Source: RYN-230 sp963704995 (GTDB taxonomy: Bacteria; Actinomycetota; Actinomycetes; Streptosporangiales; Streptosporangiaceae). From it: a stretch of 64,000 nucleotides of DNA. Made by a program: the position numbers and the translations under genes. The DNA lies in assembly GCA_963704995.1 (NCBI GenBank), contig CAVPIM010000012.1, forward strand, positions 62,001 to 126,000, in the 5' to 3' direction. Under the pieces are notes generated by a model. It had not been told where the DNA came from. It did not search any database and saw only the letters and a program-made list of their open reading frames with translations. This document shows positions 41,724 to 51,880 of the stretch, piece by piece; the first letter of the stretch is position 1; each line of letters begins with the position of its first letter.

Positions 41724-43448
41724 CTAGGCGACCGGGTCGGCGGCGGGATGGTCGCGGAGCGGGACCTTGTCCAGCGCTTCCAGGTAGGTCTGGGCCCAGT
41801 AGGCCACGTCGTGCTCCAGGACCCGGCGGCGCATCGAGCGCATCCGGCGCCTGGCCTCGGCCGGGGAGACGGTCGCGGCCCGGACGATGGCGTCCTTCAG
41901 CCCCTCGATGTCGTGCGGGTTGACGATGAAGGCGCCGCTCAGCTCATCAGCGGCGCCGGTGAACTCGCTCAGCACCAGCGCGCCGGTCTCGTCGTACCGG
42001 CAGGACACGTACTCCTTGGCGACCAGGTTCATCCCGTCCCGCAGCGGGGTCACCAGCATCACGTCGGCGGCCAGGTAGAGCGCCGCCATCTCCTCTCGGG
42101 GGTAGGACTGGTGCAGGTAGTGCACCGGCGCGACGCCGACCTCGCCATGCTCCCCGTTGATCCGGCCCACCGTGACCTCGACCTCGTCCCGGAGGCGCCG
42201 GTAATGCTCCACTCGCTCGCGGCTGGGGCTGGCTACCTGGACCAGCACGGCGCCGGGCGGCCCGAGACGGCCCTCATCCAGGACCTCCCCGTAGGCGTTG
42301 AGCCGGTGCAGGATGCCCTTGGTGTAGTCGAGCCGGTCGATGCCGAGCAGCACGATGTCCGGCTTGCCCAGTGCCTCGCGGAGTTCCTTGGCCCGGTCCT
42401 GGACGTCCGGCCGCCGGGCGATCTCCTCGAAGCCCCGCGCGTCGATCGAGATGGGGAACGCCGCGGCCCGCACGTCCCGTCCGCTCACGAAGTTGTCCTG
42501 GGCGACGCGCTGGCGCCGCGCGCCACGAGTGGCGTGGTCGGAGTGCGTGTCGTCGAACCCGGCATCCGGGACCCGGACCAGCGAACCGCGGGTGGCCAGG
42601 CCCGCCGACCGGCGGCAGGCGCGCAGGAAGTTGGTGGCGTCGCTGTGGCGCTGGAAACCGAGCAGGTCGGCGCCGAGCAGGCCGCGGACGATCTGCCGCC
42701 GCCAGGGCAGCTGGGCGAAAATCTCGTAACCCGGGAAAGGGATGTGGGTGAAATGGCCGATGCGCACGTCGGCCCGCAGCTCACGCACCATGCCCGGGAC
42801 GAGCTGGAGCTGATAGTCGTGCACCCACACGGTCGCGCCGTGGGCGGCCTGGGCGACGACCACCTCGGCGTACCGGCGGTTCACCCGCACGTACGCGTCC
42901 CACCAGGGACGGCGGAACTCAGGCTGGGCGATGACGTCGTGGTAGAGCGGCCACAGCGTGGCGTTGCAGAAGCCCTCGTAGTAGTCGGCGACCTCTTCGT
43001 CCGACAGCCCCACGCTGACCAGGTGTACCCCGCCGGCATCGAACGGCTCCGGGGCCTCCCCGGCCGTGCCGGGCCAGCCCACCCAGGCCCCGTCCGCGGC
43101 CCGCATCACCGGCTCGAGCGCGGTCACCAGGCCGCCGGGGCTGGGACGCCATTCGATCTCGCCGTCCGGGCCCTCGGTCCGGTCCACCGGCAACCGGCTG
43201 GCCGCGACTACGAAGTTGTACTCGCCGTATGGAGCCGTGGTCCCATCCTCCCTGAGGCCGGGCCGGTGCTCTGCGGGCCCGGAACTTTCCGGGCCCGTAC
43301 TGTCCTTACCCGTGCTGTCCTTACCCGTGCTGTCCCGGCCTGGCGAGGCTGGGCCGGCCAGGGCGGGCGGTCGTCGCGCCAGCACTTCCCCCGGCCGGCG
43401 CCACGAAACAACCCTATCTGGTGCCTCACCGGGGAGTATGGCGGCCAC
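41724..43448 (-). CDS. otsA: Alpha,alpha-trehalose-phosphate synthase (GT20)
   Basis: 574 residues. Joins UDP-glucose and glucose-6-phosphate to trehalose-6-phosphate in the cytoplasm. GT20 motifs: FVVAASRLPVDR (near 78), GLVTALEPVM, VWVHDYQLQLVPGMVREL, HIPFPGYEIFAQLPWR, LLGADLLGFQ, LGIDRLDYTKGI, TPLRDGMNLVAKEY and VNPHDIEGLKDAI. An extra N-terminus of about 65 residues contains three DSTGK-type units from a 15-bp tandem repeat (43292-43336). The start at 43448 is uncertain because of it. No otsB in the window. Confidence 0.93.
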   Translation of the reverse strand: MAAILPGEAPDRVVSWRRPGEVLARRPPALAGPASPGRDSTGKDSTGKDSTGPESSGPAEHRPGLREDGTTAPYGEYNFVVAASRLPVDRTEGPDGEIEWRPSPGGLVTALEPVMRAADGAWVGWPGTAGEAPEPFDAGGVHLVSVGLSDEEVADYYEGFCNATLWPLYHDVIAQPEFRRPWWDAYVRVNRRYAEVVVAQAAHGATVWVHDYQLQLVPGMVRELRADVRIGHFTHIPFPGYEIFAQLPWRRQIVRGLLGADLLGFQRHSDATNFLRACRRSAGLATRGSLVRVPDAGFDDTHSDHATRGARRQRVAQDNFVSGRDVRAAAFPISIDARGFEEIARRPDVQDRAKELREALGKPDIVLLGIDRLDYTKGILHRLNAYGEVLDEGRLGPPGAVLVQVASPSRERVEHYRRLRDEVEVTVGRINGEHGEVGVAPVHYLHQSYPREEMAALYLAADVMLVTPLRDGMNLVAKEYVSCRYDETGALVLSEFTGAADELSGAFIVNPHDIEGLKDAIVRAATVSPAEARRRMRSMRRRVLEHDVAYWAQTYLEALDKVPLRDHPAADPVA

Positions 43449-43504
43449 GTCCGGGGCGGCCGGCCGCGGCCTCCGGGGCCGGCAGCCGGGGCTGGCAGCC
43501 GGGG

Positions 43505-46500
43505 CTACCGCGTGGTCACCGGCTGCGGCTGGACGCCTCCCGCAGGCTCAGCAGCCGCGCCGGCCGCGCTGGCCGCGGCGGGGTCCCGGCCCGGCTTCGC
43601 GGCGGCCTGGAGCTCGGTACCCGGATTAGCGGGCGCCCGGCGCCGGCCGAAGATGGCGGGCAGGAGGGCCAGCAGGACTAGGCCGCCGAGCAACACCAGG
43701 CCACCCCACCAGGTGCTGCGCAGCCAGGGCAGGACATCGCGGGGCACCAACCCGTTCGTGCTGCTGCCACCGGTGCCCCACACCTCGGTGCGCACCCAGT
43801 GCAGCGTCAGCGCCCCCACCGCCAGCAGCGCGGTCAACCCGATGAGCGCGCCAAGCAGGCCGCGGTGGATGCCCCACGCGCCCAGGGCGATCAGGTACAG
43901 GCCCACCAGGGCGATGACCGTGCCGGTCAGCCCGATCACGACGGTGGCGGACGAGGCCAGGACGATGCCCAGGATGGCCAGCACGACCCCGGCCAGCAGG
44001 GTCTTCCCGCCGTTGCCGCCGAGGGCCTTCGTGGCCAGGTAACCGGTCCGGGTGACGTTCCGGGCGCTGCCCAGGATGGGCCGGATCGCCTTCGGCGCTT
44101 CTGGGGCGACGGTCAGCGCGGCGGTCGCCACAGCCGCGGCCTTGGTGGCCAGCTGCAGGAACGCGGGGGTGCGGTCCTCGCTGGCCAGCGTCTGCAGCCG
44201 CACCGGGCAACCAGGCAGCTGGGCGGCGAACTCGTGCGGTCCCTTGTGCTGCTCCCTCATGGTGAGCACGGTGGTGACCCACGGATCCGGCGGAGCGGGC
44301 AGGGGCCGGCGCTGGCGGCGGCGGGCGCTGGAACGGTGCCCGGCGGCCCGGACCCGGGCCGCGAGCGTAGCCCCCGCGGCCGGCCGCGGCTCGGTGCTGG
44401 CGGGCTCACCCAGGCCGGCCGGGGCCTGGCCAGGGTCGGTGGGCGGGGGCATCCGCCGGTCGTCCGCGACCATGCGTTCCGCGACGGCGGGCAGTTCGCT
44501 GGCCGCGATGAGCTCCTGCCAGGCCCGGGCCAGGAACAGGGCCGAGTTCGGCAGGCTCACCGGGATCGGGGCGTCCGGGCGGTCCAGGAAGGCCAGGTCG
44601 GTCTCCAGGCAGTCGCCGTCCAGGCCCGCGGGCAGGCCGGTGGCCTGGCGCAGCAGCGCGGCGAAATTCCGGGCCCGTTGCCCGTGCGGCCACTGATAAT
44701 GATCTTCGATGACGGCCAGGATGCGGCGCGGATCGAGCAGGATGTGCACCAGCCAGCCGCTGCCGTCGAGCCGGCCCCACATCCAGTCGTAGGCCCGCCA
44801 GGAACTCTTGTAGAAGGCCGCGAAGTGGTGCAGCTCGACGCCGCGGAGCTTGCTGACCGTGTCTTCGGGGGCCAGGGACGTCCGGGTGTTGGCGCTGACC
44901 TGGATGAACTCCACCGGCTGGTCGATCCCGGGATCGGCGGGCTGCAGCGCGCGCTCGGCAATGACCAGGTTGAGCAGCCGGTCCGTCATCTCGGCCGGCC
45001 CGGCGGCGGACCCCAGGAAGCCGAGGTAGGCCACGGTCGCGCGGGCGGCCTGGCGGCGTGATGCCCGGCCGCCGCTGACCGTCATCGGGGCCAGGTCACG
45101 GAGCAGCCCCAGGGCCGCGGTGGCGAGCTTCTCCCAGGCCGCCGCGAGCGGGTCCTGGAGGCCGGGGCCCGCGGCGCCGGGGGTGCCCGGACCCGTTCCG
45201 GGGCCCGGGCCGGTTCCGGGGCCCGGGCCGGTTCCCGGGCGGTCCGGCCCGATCAGGAGCGCCTGCCGCTGGGCGGTGGCCAGGTGCGCGGCGACTTGCA
45301 GCAGGCTGGGCCGCGGATGGTCACCGGGTGGTCCCGCGGCCCGTTTCACCAGGTCGCCCACGGGCACGCCGTCGTCGCCCGCCCCGGGCAGGTTCCCCGC
45401 GGCGGCGGTGACGGCCGCGTGATGACCGGCGAGCATCTGCCGTTCGGCGAGGCTGGACGCCCGCTGGTATCCGAGCCGGATCAGGTGCAGCACGGCCGCC
45501 TGGGCAGCGCGGAAGGCGGGCAGGCCGAACCAGGCCGCGCGGCTGACCGGGTCTGGTGCCGAATCCCAGGCCGCCCAGGCCGCATCCTCGTCCAGTGCCC
45601 CTTCGCCCGCTGCGGGCTGCCAGCCGCCGCCGAGGATCGCGGCCATCCCGGTGGCCAGCTGGGCCTGCACCGGCTCGGCCACGGCCGGCCCGGCCGGCGC
45701 CGGGCAGGCCAGCCACTGCGCGGGCGGCGGCTGCAGCGCCGAAACTTCGCGCATCATGGCGTCCGCCAGCGGGCGGGCCAGGCCCCGGCCCTGCTGAACC
45801 TGGTACCCGGCCAGCAGGCCAGGGGTGACGAGACCGCGCGGCAGCAGACGGGTGCCCATCTCCGCGAGGCTGCGCCGCAGGTCACTCGTGGTGGCGAGCT
45901 GGTCGTTGTGCGCGCGGATCAGCTGCAGGTCGCCTGCGATCGACTGGCTCAGCTGCGCATCCAGGTCCATCCTGAGCGCCGTGGCCATCGTCGGCGGGCT
46001 CGCCCACCGGGCCGCGGGGGTCGGCCCGGTGGGCGAGGCCGGTGCGCCGCCGCCGTCGGGCACGACGAACGCCAGCACCCGCCGGACCTCCCGGGTGGCG
46101 CGGCGGCCCAGCACGGTGGACAGCAGCGGCGAAAGCGGCCGGTTGTCGAGCAGCCCGCCGTCGGCCACCCAGTGGCTGCGGGTCATGTTGGCGAAGCGGG
46201 TCATGTCCGGCCGGAGCGGGACCCCCGGTACCCCGGCGACCTGGGCGCCGATCGGGATGTAGGACGGCTCGAACGCCCCCGGGAACGACGCGCTGCTGCG
46301 CGCGGCGAGGGCCAGCGCGGTCAGGGACGACAAGTCCCGGCCGCCCGGCGCGAGATCCTCCTGGTGGAACGTGAACAGCCCGTGGTGATCGACGTCGGGG
46401 ACGACCGTGCCGTAGTCGTCGGTGAACCGGCCTGCTTCACCGGACATCATCGTCGTCGTGATGAACACGGTCGTGTCCACGGCCTGCCCCGCCGACCCGG

Positions 46501-47138
46501 CGGGCGCCAGCAGCGGATCGTCCGGCCGGCGCCGGTAGAGACCCTCGATTCCCCGGGCCAGCTGGGTGAACAGCACCTTGTCGCCCTGCATGAGCGACGG
46601 AGGGTCCTTCTCCCCGGGATCGCGCAGCAGCAGGTCCATCGAGCCGGTGGTGAGCCACAGATCACGCAGCATGGCCAGGTCGGCCCCGGCCGCGCTGGAC
46701 AGCCCGAGCAGCGCGGCGTTGATCCCGCCCGCGCTGGTCCCCGCCAGCACGTCCACGGTGACGGTGAGATCGAGGCAGCGCAGCAGCCGCAGGTACAGGT
46801 CGCGGGACCGGGCATCCCAGTCCGTGCCGCCCGGCCCGGCCGCGGCACCGCCCGGCCCGCCGCGGCACTGCCCGCGCCGGCCGGCCGCGGCCTGCCGGCC
46901 CGGCGGCGGACTCGTGCTGGCGCACGTTACTGGCCTGCTGGAGCAGGTTGACCTCGCGGGCCACCCCGCCCATCCACACCGCCAGGCTCACGCCACCCGA
47001 CATGGCCACCGCGAAGCGCACTTCCTGGGTGGTGTCACTGACCCCGATGGCCCGGTCGCCCGCAGCCTCACCTTCTGGCGCCATAACGGTCTGACCGGCC
47101 GGCTGGGAACCGCCGGTACTCAAAGGTGCGGTGCGCAT
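43505..47138 (-). CDS. Large patatin-related protein (TIGR03607-like) with apparent frameshift
   Basis: The N-terminal frame from ATG 47138 carries VRFAVAMSGGVSLAVWMGGV and NLLQQASNVRQ, the diagnostic beginning of large patatin-related proteins. Then frame must shift by one base between about 46855 and 46905, after which GTDWDARSRDLYLRLL, the nucleophile LAGTSAGGINAALLG and WVADGGLLDNRPL (dyad Asp) follow. About 1210 residues if joined. A GTGPGPG repeat lies near 45190-45240, a basic linker follows, and four to six membrane helices end the protein (43640-44010). Probable membrane lipase; natural substrate unknown. GGGGGG precedes the start; the heme-binding-like gene is 68 bases upstream. Confidence 0.78.
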
Positions 47139-47206
47139 GACGAGCCCCCCCTTGGCTGCGCTGGATCTGGCTGCGCTGGATCATTCCTGCCGCGTGCCGC
47201 CCGGCG

Positions 47207-48109
47207 TCAGGTGACCTTCCGGAGGGTGGCCACGGACACGTGCGGCCAGCTGAGGCCGGCGAAGTTGAGCAGCACGGTCTGCGTGTACTGGAGCTGCAGG
47301 AACAGGTGGTCGTCGTACGGGGCCGGGTACTTCACCTTCTCGATCCAGAAGATGGCGCTGACCTCCGCCACATTCGCGTTGGGCCCGAGGAAGGGAATGT
47401 CCTCCGCGCCCCCGAAAGCGTTGGGGGCCGTTCCCGCCGCGGTCGAGATGGTCAGCACCGTGGTCTCGGTAATGGTCTGGGCCGCGATGTCGTCCGAAAG
47501 CAGCGAGTTGGGGTTGGTCACCATGGCCTGGGTGACGCCCGCGGGGACGGGGTTGGTCCGGAAGTCATTGGGCTTGCTGAGGTCGTACTCGGGGAAACCG
47601 TTCGGGGTTCCCGGCGGCGGGACCGGCCCCCCGATGCCGAAGGGCACCGTGTTGGCCGCGCCGATCCTGGGCGGCCCGGGCACGTCGAACGAAGTGCCCT
47701 GGATCAGGACGGCTGTGCCGTGCGGGATCGTGGCCATCCGCACCACGGTGGCTGGCTCGGCCGGGTCCGTGGTCTCCGGGACGTTCAGCCATATGCCCGG
47801 CTCGAGGTGGATCGCGCCGCCGCTGCTGCGGTCGCTGATCTGCTGCAGGTAGTGGATCCCGAAGATCTCGATGTCATCCTGGACCGAGCCGCGGTTCGGG
47901 ATAGGTCCGCCGATGCTGCTGAAGTGCAGTTCCTCGTCGGTGGGGTTCAGCTCCAGGAAGATATCGTTGCCGCCCTGGAAGTCGGGTCGCGCGATGAGAT
48001 TGAATCCTTGCCCCCGCCAGTTCCCCGGGAGTTCCTTCAGCGGCCCGAGCTGCTGGAGGAATGTCTCTACGGGTGCGGCCACGCGCAAGGAAGGAATTCG
48101 GTCCGGCAT
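47207..48109 (-). CDS. Conserved protein, putative heme-binding or lipocalin-like fold
   Basis: 300 residues from ATG 48109. The first section LKELPGNWRGQGFNLIARPD then FLELNPTDEELHFSSIGGPI, IHYLQQISDRSSGGAIHLEP and VVRMATIPHGTAVLIQG belongs to a family of bacterial and fungal proteins sometimes labelled heme-binding; I am fairly sure of the family, not of heme. No signal peptide. Upstream of the patatin gene in the same direction, so perhaps cotranscribed. A 15-bp tandem duplication TGGCTGCGCTGGATC (47153-47182) lies between the two. Confidence 0.6.
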   Translation of the reverse strand: MPDRIPSLRVAAPVETFLQQLGPLKELPGNWRGQGFNLIARPDFQGGNDIFLELNPTDEELHFSSIGGPIPNRGSVQDDIEIFGIHYLQQISDRSSGGAIHLEPGIWLNVPETTDPAEPATVVRMATIPHGTAVLIQGTSFDVPGPPRIGAANTVPFGIGGPVPPPGTPNGFPEYDLSKPNDFRTNPVPAGVTQAMVTNPNSLLSDDIAAQTITETTVLTISTAAGTAPNAFGGAEDIPFLGPNANVAEVSAIFWIEKVKYPAPYDDHLFLQLQYTQTVLLNFAGLSWPHVSVATLRKVT

Positions 48110-48333
48110 TGTCACCAGGTCCCCTCTGGATGAAGTGAATGCCCCGATCGGACTGGGACCGCTGCCCCCTGGCCGTGCGGTCCTGCTGTGGGCTGGCGAT
48201 CTGCAGGCCGCCCACGGGGGCACGGTATGGCTCCGGCCCGGCTTGATGAATCCGTAGATCCCGCACATTTGGAGCCCGGCCTGGAATGGGCCCGCCCCGG
48301 GGCGGTGCGGCCCTGAACAGTGCGGCCTGAGGT

Positions 48334-51195
48334 TCAGCGGTGACCCGAGGTGCTTAAAAGGCGGCACAACTCGGTGCGGGAATGGACCTCTAGCTTCTGG
48401 TAGATCCTGGTCAGGTGGGACTCGACGGTACGCCGGCCCATGAACAGCTCGGCGGCGACCTGCCCGTTGCTGTGCCCCAGCACCACCAGCTCGGCGACCC
48501 GCTGCTCGGCGGCCGTCAGCGACGAGGGGTGCGGGGCGGCCGGCCTCAGGCCGACGCAGGCCAGCTCACGACGCGTGCGCGCGGCCCAGGCCGGAGCGCC
48601 CAGGCGCTCGAAGAGCGCGAGCGCGTCCGTGATGCGCATCTTGGCCAGCCGCTTGTGCCGGGCCCGCCGGTGGACCTCGCCCGCCGTGAGCAGTGTCCGG
48701 GCCGTTTCGAAGGGCTGCGGGACGGTTCCGCACTGGCCGATCGCGTTCTCCAGGGCGGCTTCCGCGCCGGCCAGGTCGCCCTGCGCGGCCAGCAGGAGGC
48801 CGCGGCAGCGGGCCGCGCCCGCCATCCCGAAATCCCGGCCCAGCTCAGCCGACCACGATTCGTAGGGTTCGAGGACGGCTTGCGCCTCGCCGAGGTGGCC
48901 CAGCCGGACGAGCGCCTCGATCTCGTCCGGCAGGAAGCGCCACAGCGCGGGCTCCAGCCCGTCGTTCCAGTCGGCGGGCTGCACGAACGGGCCGAGCAGC
49001 TCATGGACACCGGCCGCGTCACCTTGCGACAGCCCGGCCACGCCGAGCGCGTGCGCGCACATCCGGGGCACCACCGACATGCCGAGTTCGGCTCCGGCCT
49101 GCATCGACCGTGTGGCGTCGCGCCGCCCCTCGTCGAGCCGGCCGCGGCAGATCTGCAGCAGGCTCCGCACCCCGAACATGAGCGCCACGCCGGACGGGCT
49201 GTCGGCCTCTTCCGCGGCCCGGCAGCCCTGCTCGGCCAGCTGCTCCGCGCGGTTCCAGCGCCCGGCCCAGGTCTCGGTCTCGACCAGCCCCCAGAGCAGC
49301 AGCGGCAGCTCGGTCTCGATGCCTTCTTCCCGCGCGCGCCGGTACTCCTCCTCATACAGCCGCCGGGCGCCATCGAGGTCGCCGTTCCAGTGCAGGACGT
49401 GGCCGATCGCCACGTTGGGCCGCAGCTCCATGCTCAGCCGGACCGGCTGGTGCGGTCGGCCGGCCAGGGCGCGCCGGATGAGGTCAGGCCGCGGTGGGCG
49501 GCACAGCATGAAGTCGAGAAGCGCGAGCCCTGCGCAGCACTGCGCTTCGAGTGCGGCGTTCCCGTCTCCCCGCTCGATGTCCTCCAGCGCTTCCCCGGCG
49601 ATGAGCCGCGCCCCCCGCAGATCACCCGAGTTCAGCGCGACCACGCAGCGGTCCAGGTTGATGACGATGCGCGACTCCCGGTGATCCGCCGCTTCACGCA
49701 GCGCCCACTCCAGGTCGGCTGCCCACGCGGGCAGGGACTGGCCGCTGTGCCCGCGGTAGCGGGCCAGCCGCCGGACCAGCTCGGCACGACCCGGGCCGGG
49801 GTCCGCGGAATCGATCACTCCTTCGAGGAGCAGGCGGGCCTGAGCTGGCTGTGACGCATCGAACCGGTGCGCCGCCGCCAGGACTATCCGGCGCTGACGG
49901 GTCGCGGGCTCATCCAGCGGGGTCAGCGCCGCCGCGAGCTCAGCCAGGTCAGCGGCGACCGCGCAGGCCCCGCGCCCCGCGGCCGCGATGGCAGCGGCCT
50001 CCACGCCCGCGGCGATCAGCTCGTCGGGTTCTGCGGCGCTGAGCGCGAGATGCCGGGCCCGTTCCTCCGGCCGTTCCGCGCCCGTCGCCAGCCGGGCGTG
50101 CGCGGCCTGCCGATCCGCCGGATCAGCGGTGCTGACGATGATCGACCGGACCAGGGGATGGGTCACGAACACGCGCTGATCCGCGGCCGCGAGCAGGTTG
50201 GCGGCCATCAGCTGCCCGAGATCGTCCAGTACCCGGGACGGGTCGCGGGCGGTGCCCAGGATGACGGGCAGGCTGGGGCCATCGGCGAGCGCGGTGACCA
50301 GCAGAAGGTCACGGGCGCCTCCCGACAGGGAGCTGATCCGGCTGGCGACCAGCTGCCGCAGGGAAGAGGGGATGTCGGGCGGCCGCCCGCCGATGATCGA
50401 CTCGATGACGCCAGGCCGCCCGGCCAGTTCCAGCAGGAACATCGGGTTGCCGCCGGTCAGCTGGACCAGGTTCAGCAGCGTGCGCCGGCCTGGCCGGAAC
50501 GGGGTGCGTGAGGTCACCAGCTCGTGCGCGGCGTCCGGGCTGAGCGGGCCGAGGACCAGCCGGTCCAGCCGCCCGGGCGGGAGGGCGTCGGTCGCGAGGG
50601 CGGGCCGGCCACTGACCCGCTGGCCACTGCTCCGCTGACCGCTGGCCTGCTGACCACTGGCCTGCTGACCACTGGCCCAGCCTGTCCGGACCGAGGCCAG
50701 CAGGCTCACCGGAGCAGGAGGTAGCCGGCGCAGGACGAACGCCAGGACCCGCGCCGACGGGAGGTCCAGCCAGTGCAGGTCATCGACGATCATGAGAACG
50801 GGCTGCGGGCCGGCGGCCCGGCGCAGCAGGGTGACCGCGGCCGTGGCGATGGTGCGCAGGTTGACCGACGGTCCGGATGCTTCCTCGCGGAGGAGCGCCA
50901 CCCGGATAGCCCGGCGTTGCGGGCCGGGCAGGGCCTCGGTCAGCGAGCCCGGCAGCGGGTCCAGCAAGTCCGCGATCCCGGTGTACTCCAGCGGCATTTC
51001 GAGTTCTGCCGGGTTGGCGGTGAGAACCAGCCAGCCATGCTCGCGGGCCGCGTCACGCGCGGCCGCCAGGATGCTCGTCTTGCCGATGCCTATCTCGCCC
51101 TCGACGAGCATGGCCGGCGAGTTCTGCGTGGCCCGGCCCAGGAAACCGGCCACCGCGGCGACCTCAGGTTCCCGGCCCACAAGTACTGGAGCCAT
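48334..51195 (-). CDS. LuxR-family ATPase regulator (LAL/MalT-like)
   Basis: 953 residues from ATG 51195. An N-terminal AAA ATPase has LVGREPEVAAVAGFLGR, Walker A VEGEIGIGKTSIL near 30-42 and Walker B PVLMIVDDLHWLD; TPR-like helical repeats occupy the middle; the C-terminus (about 890-945) is a LuxR HTH with LTAAEQRVAELVVLGHSNGQ and RTVESHLTRIYQKLEVHSRT. These large activators control secondary metabolism or carbon use. SGQQA-type tandem repeats (50615-50690) sit within the ATPase domain. Target gene unclear. Confidence 0.92.
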   Translation of the reverse strand: MAPVLVGREPEVAAVAGFLGRATQNSPAMLVEGEIGIGKTSILAAARDAAREHGWLVLTANPAELEMPLEYTGIADLLDPLPGSLTEALPGPQRRAIRVALLREEASGPSVNLRTIATAAVTLLRRAAGPQPVLMIVDDLHWLDLPSARVLAFVLRRLPPAPVSLLASVRTGWASGQQASGQQASGQRSSGQRVSGRPALATDALPPGRLDRLVLGPLSPDAAHELVTSRTPFRPGRRTLLNLVQLTGGNPMFLLELAGRPGVIESIIGGRPPDIPSSLRQLVASRISSLSGGARDLLLVTALADGPSLPVILGTARDPSRVLDDLGQLMAANLLAAADQRVFVTHPLVRSIIVSTADPADRQAAHARLATGAERPEERARHLALSAAEPDELIAAGVEAAAIAAAGRGACAVAADLAELAAALTPLDEPATRQRRIVLAAAHRFDASQPAQARLLLEGVIDSADPGPGRAELVRRLARYRGHSGQSLPAWAADLEWALREAADHRESRIVINLDRCVVALNSGDLRGARLIAGEALEDIERGDGNAALEAQCCAGLALLDFMLCRPPRPDLIRRALAGRPHQPVRLSMELRPNVAIGHVLHWNGDLDGARRLYEEEYRRAREEGIETELPLLLWGLVETETWAGRWNRAEQLAEQGCRAAEEADSPSGVALMFGVRSLLQICRGRLDEGRRDATRSMQAGAELGMSVVPRMCAHALGVAGLSQGDAAGVHELLGPFVQPADWNDGLEPALWRFLPDEIEALVRLGHLGEAQAVLEPYESWSAELGRDFGMAGAARCRGLLLAAQGDLAGAEAALENAIGQCGTVPQPFETARTLLTAGEVHRRARHKRLAKMRITDALALFERLGAPAWAARTRRELACVGLRPAAPHPSSLTAAEQRVAELVVLGHSNGQVAAELFMGRRTVESHLTRIYQKLEVHSRTELCRLLSTSGHR

Positions 51196-51330
51196 CTCAT
51201 CCCCAACCCCCAGATTGAGTATGAAGTCAGGCCCTGTTTTGCGCCATCCGGTAAACGGGCCGTGTAACGGCATCACGGGCCTTAGATGGGTACCGGCCGG
51301 GTTAGCCAGCCGCGGCCACGCCGGGCCGCG

Positions 51331-51774
51331 TCAGCCGGGCAGGCGGCTCATGCCCGCGCGGACGCGCTCCGCGGTGGCGTCGAGTTCGTCGCGCCCGGGG
51401 CTGCGCGGCCTGGCCTTGAGCCGGAAGCCGTCGCCCGGGGTCCGCGGGATCACATGCAGGTGCACGTGGAAGATCTCCTGGCCGGCGGCCACGCCGTCGG
51501 CCAGGAAGAAGTTCACGCCCTCGGAGGGCACCGCGCTGTTGCGCAGCGCCCGGGCCAGCCGGTGGGCCACCGCGAACACGCGGGTCCCGGGGTCCTCATC
51601 GAGGTCCTCCAGGCTGGCGGCGTGCGCCCGGGGCACGACCAGCAGGTGCCCGGTGGTCAGCGGCCGCACGTCCATGAACGCGATCACGTGATCGTCCTCG
51701 TAGACCCGGCTCGCCGGCACCTCCCCGGCGATGATGCCGCAGAACACGCAGGCCGGTGCCGGGCTGGAAGTCAT
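51331..51774 (-). CDS. HIT-family nucleotide hydrolase/transferase
   Basis: 147 residues with the histidine triad HVHLHVIPR near 102-110, and the N-terminal CVFCGIIAGEVPASRVYED (zinc-binding Cys pair typical of Hint-like members). Cleaves phosphoramidates or AMP-lysine/adenylated compounds. ATG 51774; no strong ribosome site is seen, so a leaderless or weakly translated mRNA is possible. Divergent from the SDR gene, 106 bases apart. Confidence 0.9.
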   Translation of the reverse strand: MTSSPAPACVFCGIIAGEVPASRVYEDDHVIAFMDVRPLTTGHLLVVPRAHAASLEDLDEDPGTRVFAVAHRLARALRNSAVPSEGVNFFLADGVAAGQEIFHVHLHVIPRTPGDGFRLKARPRSPGRDELDATAERVRAGMSRLPG

Positions 51775-51880
51775 GCCGATATTGTGCCGGACCAGCGGCG
51801 TGAGTCACGCCAGGCCTGGCGGGGACGACGCGGCGGCCGGTCACGGGCGTGGCCGATGGGCACGGGACGGGGTTGATCAG

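Noticed and set aside
41748..44042. 764-codon rightward open frame over otsA and the patatin 3' end
   Set aside because: Antisense frame across two real genes; no recognisable domain.
48239..48270. MCGIYGFI on the leftward strand upstream of the heme-binding-like gene, like a class II glutamine amidotransferase start
   Set aside because: Nothing further of the domain follows; probably chance, or at most a tiny remnant. No gene called.
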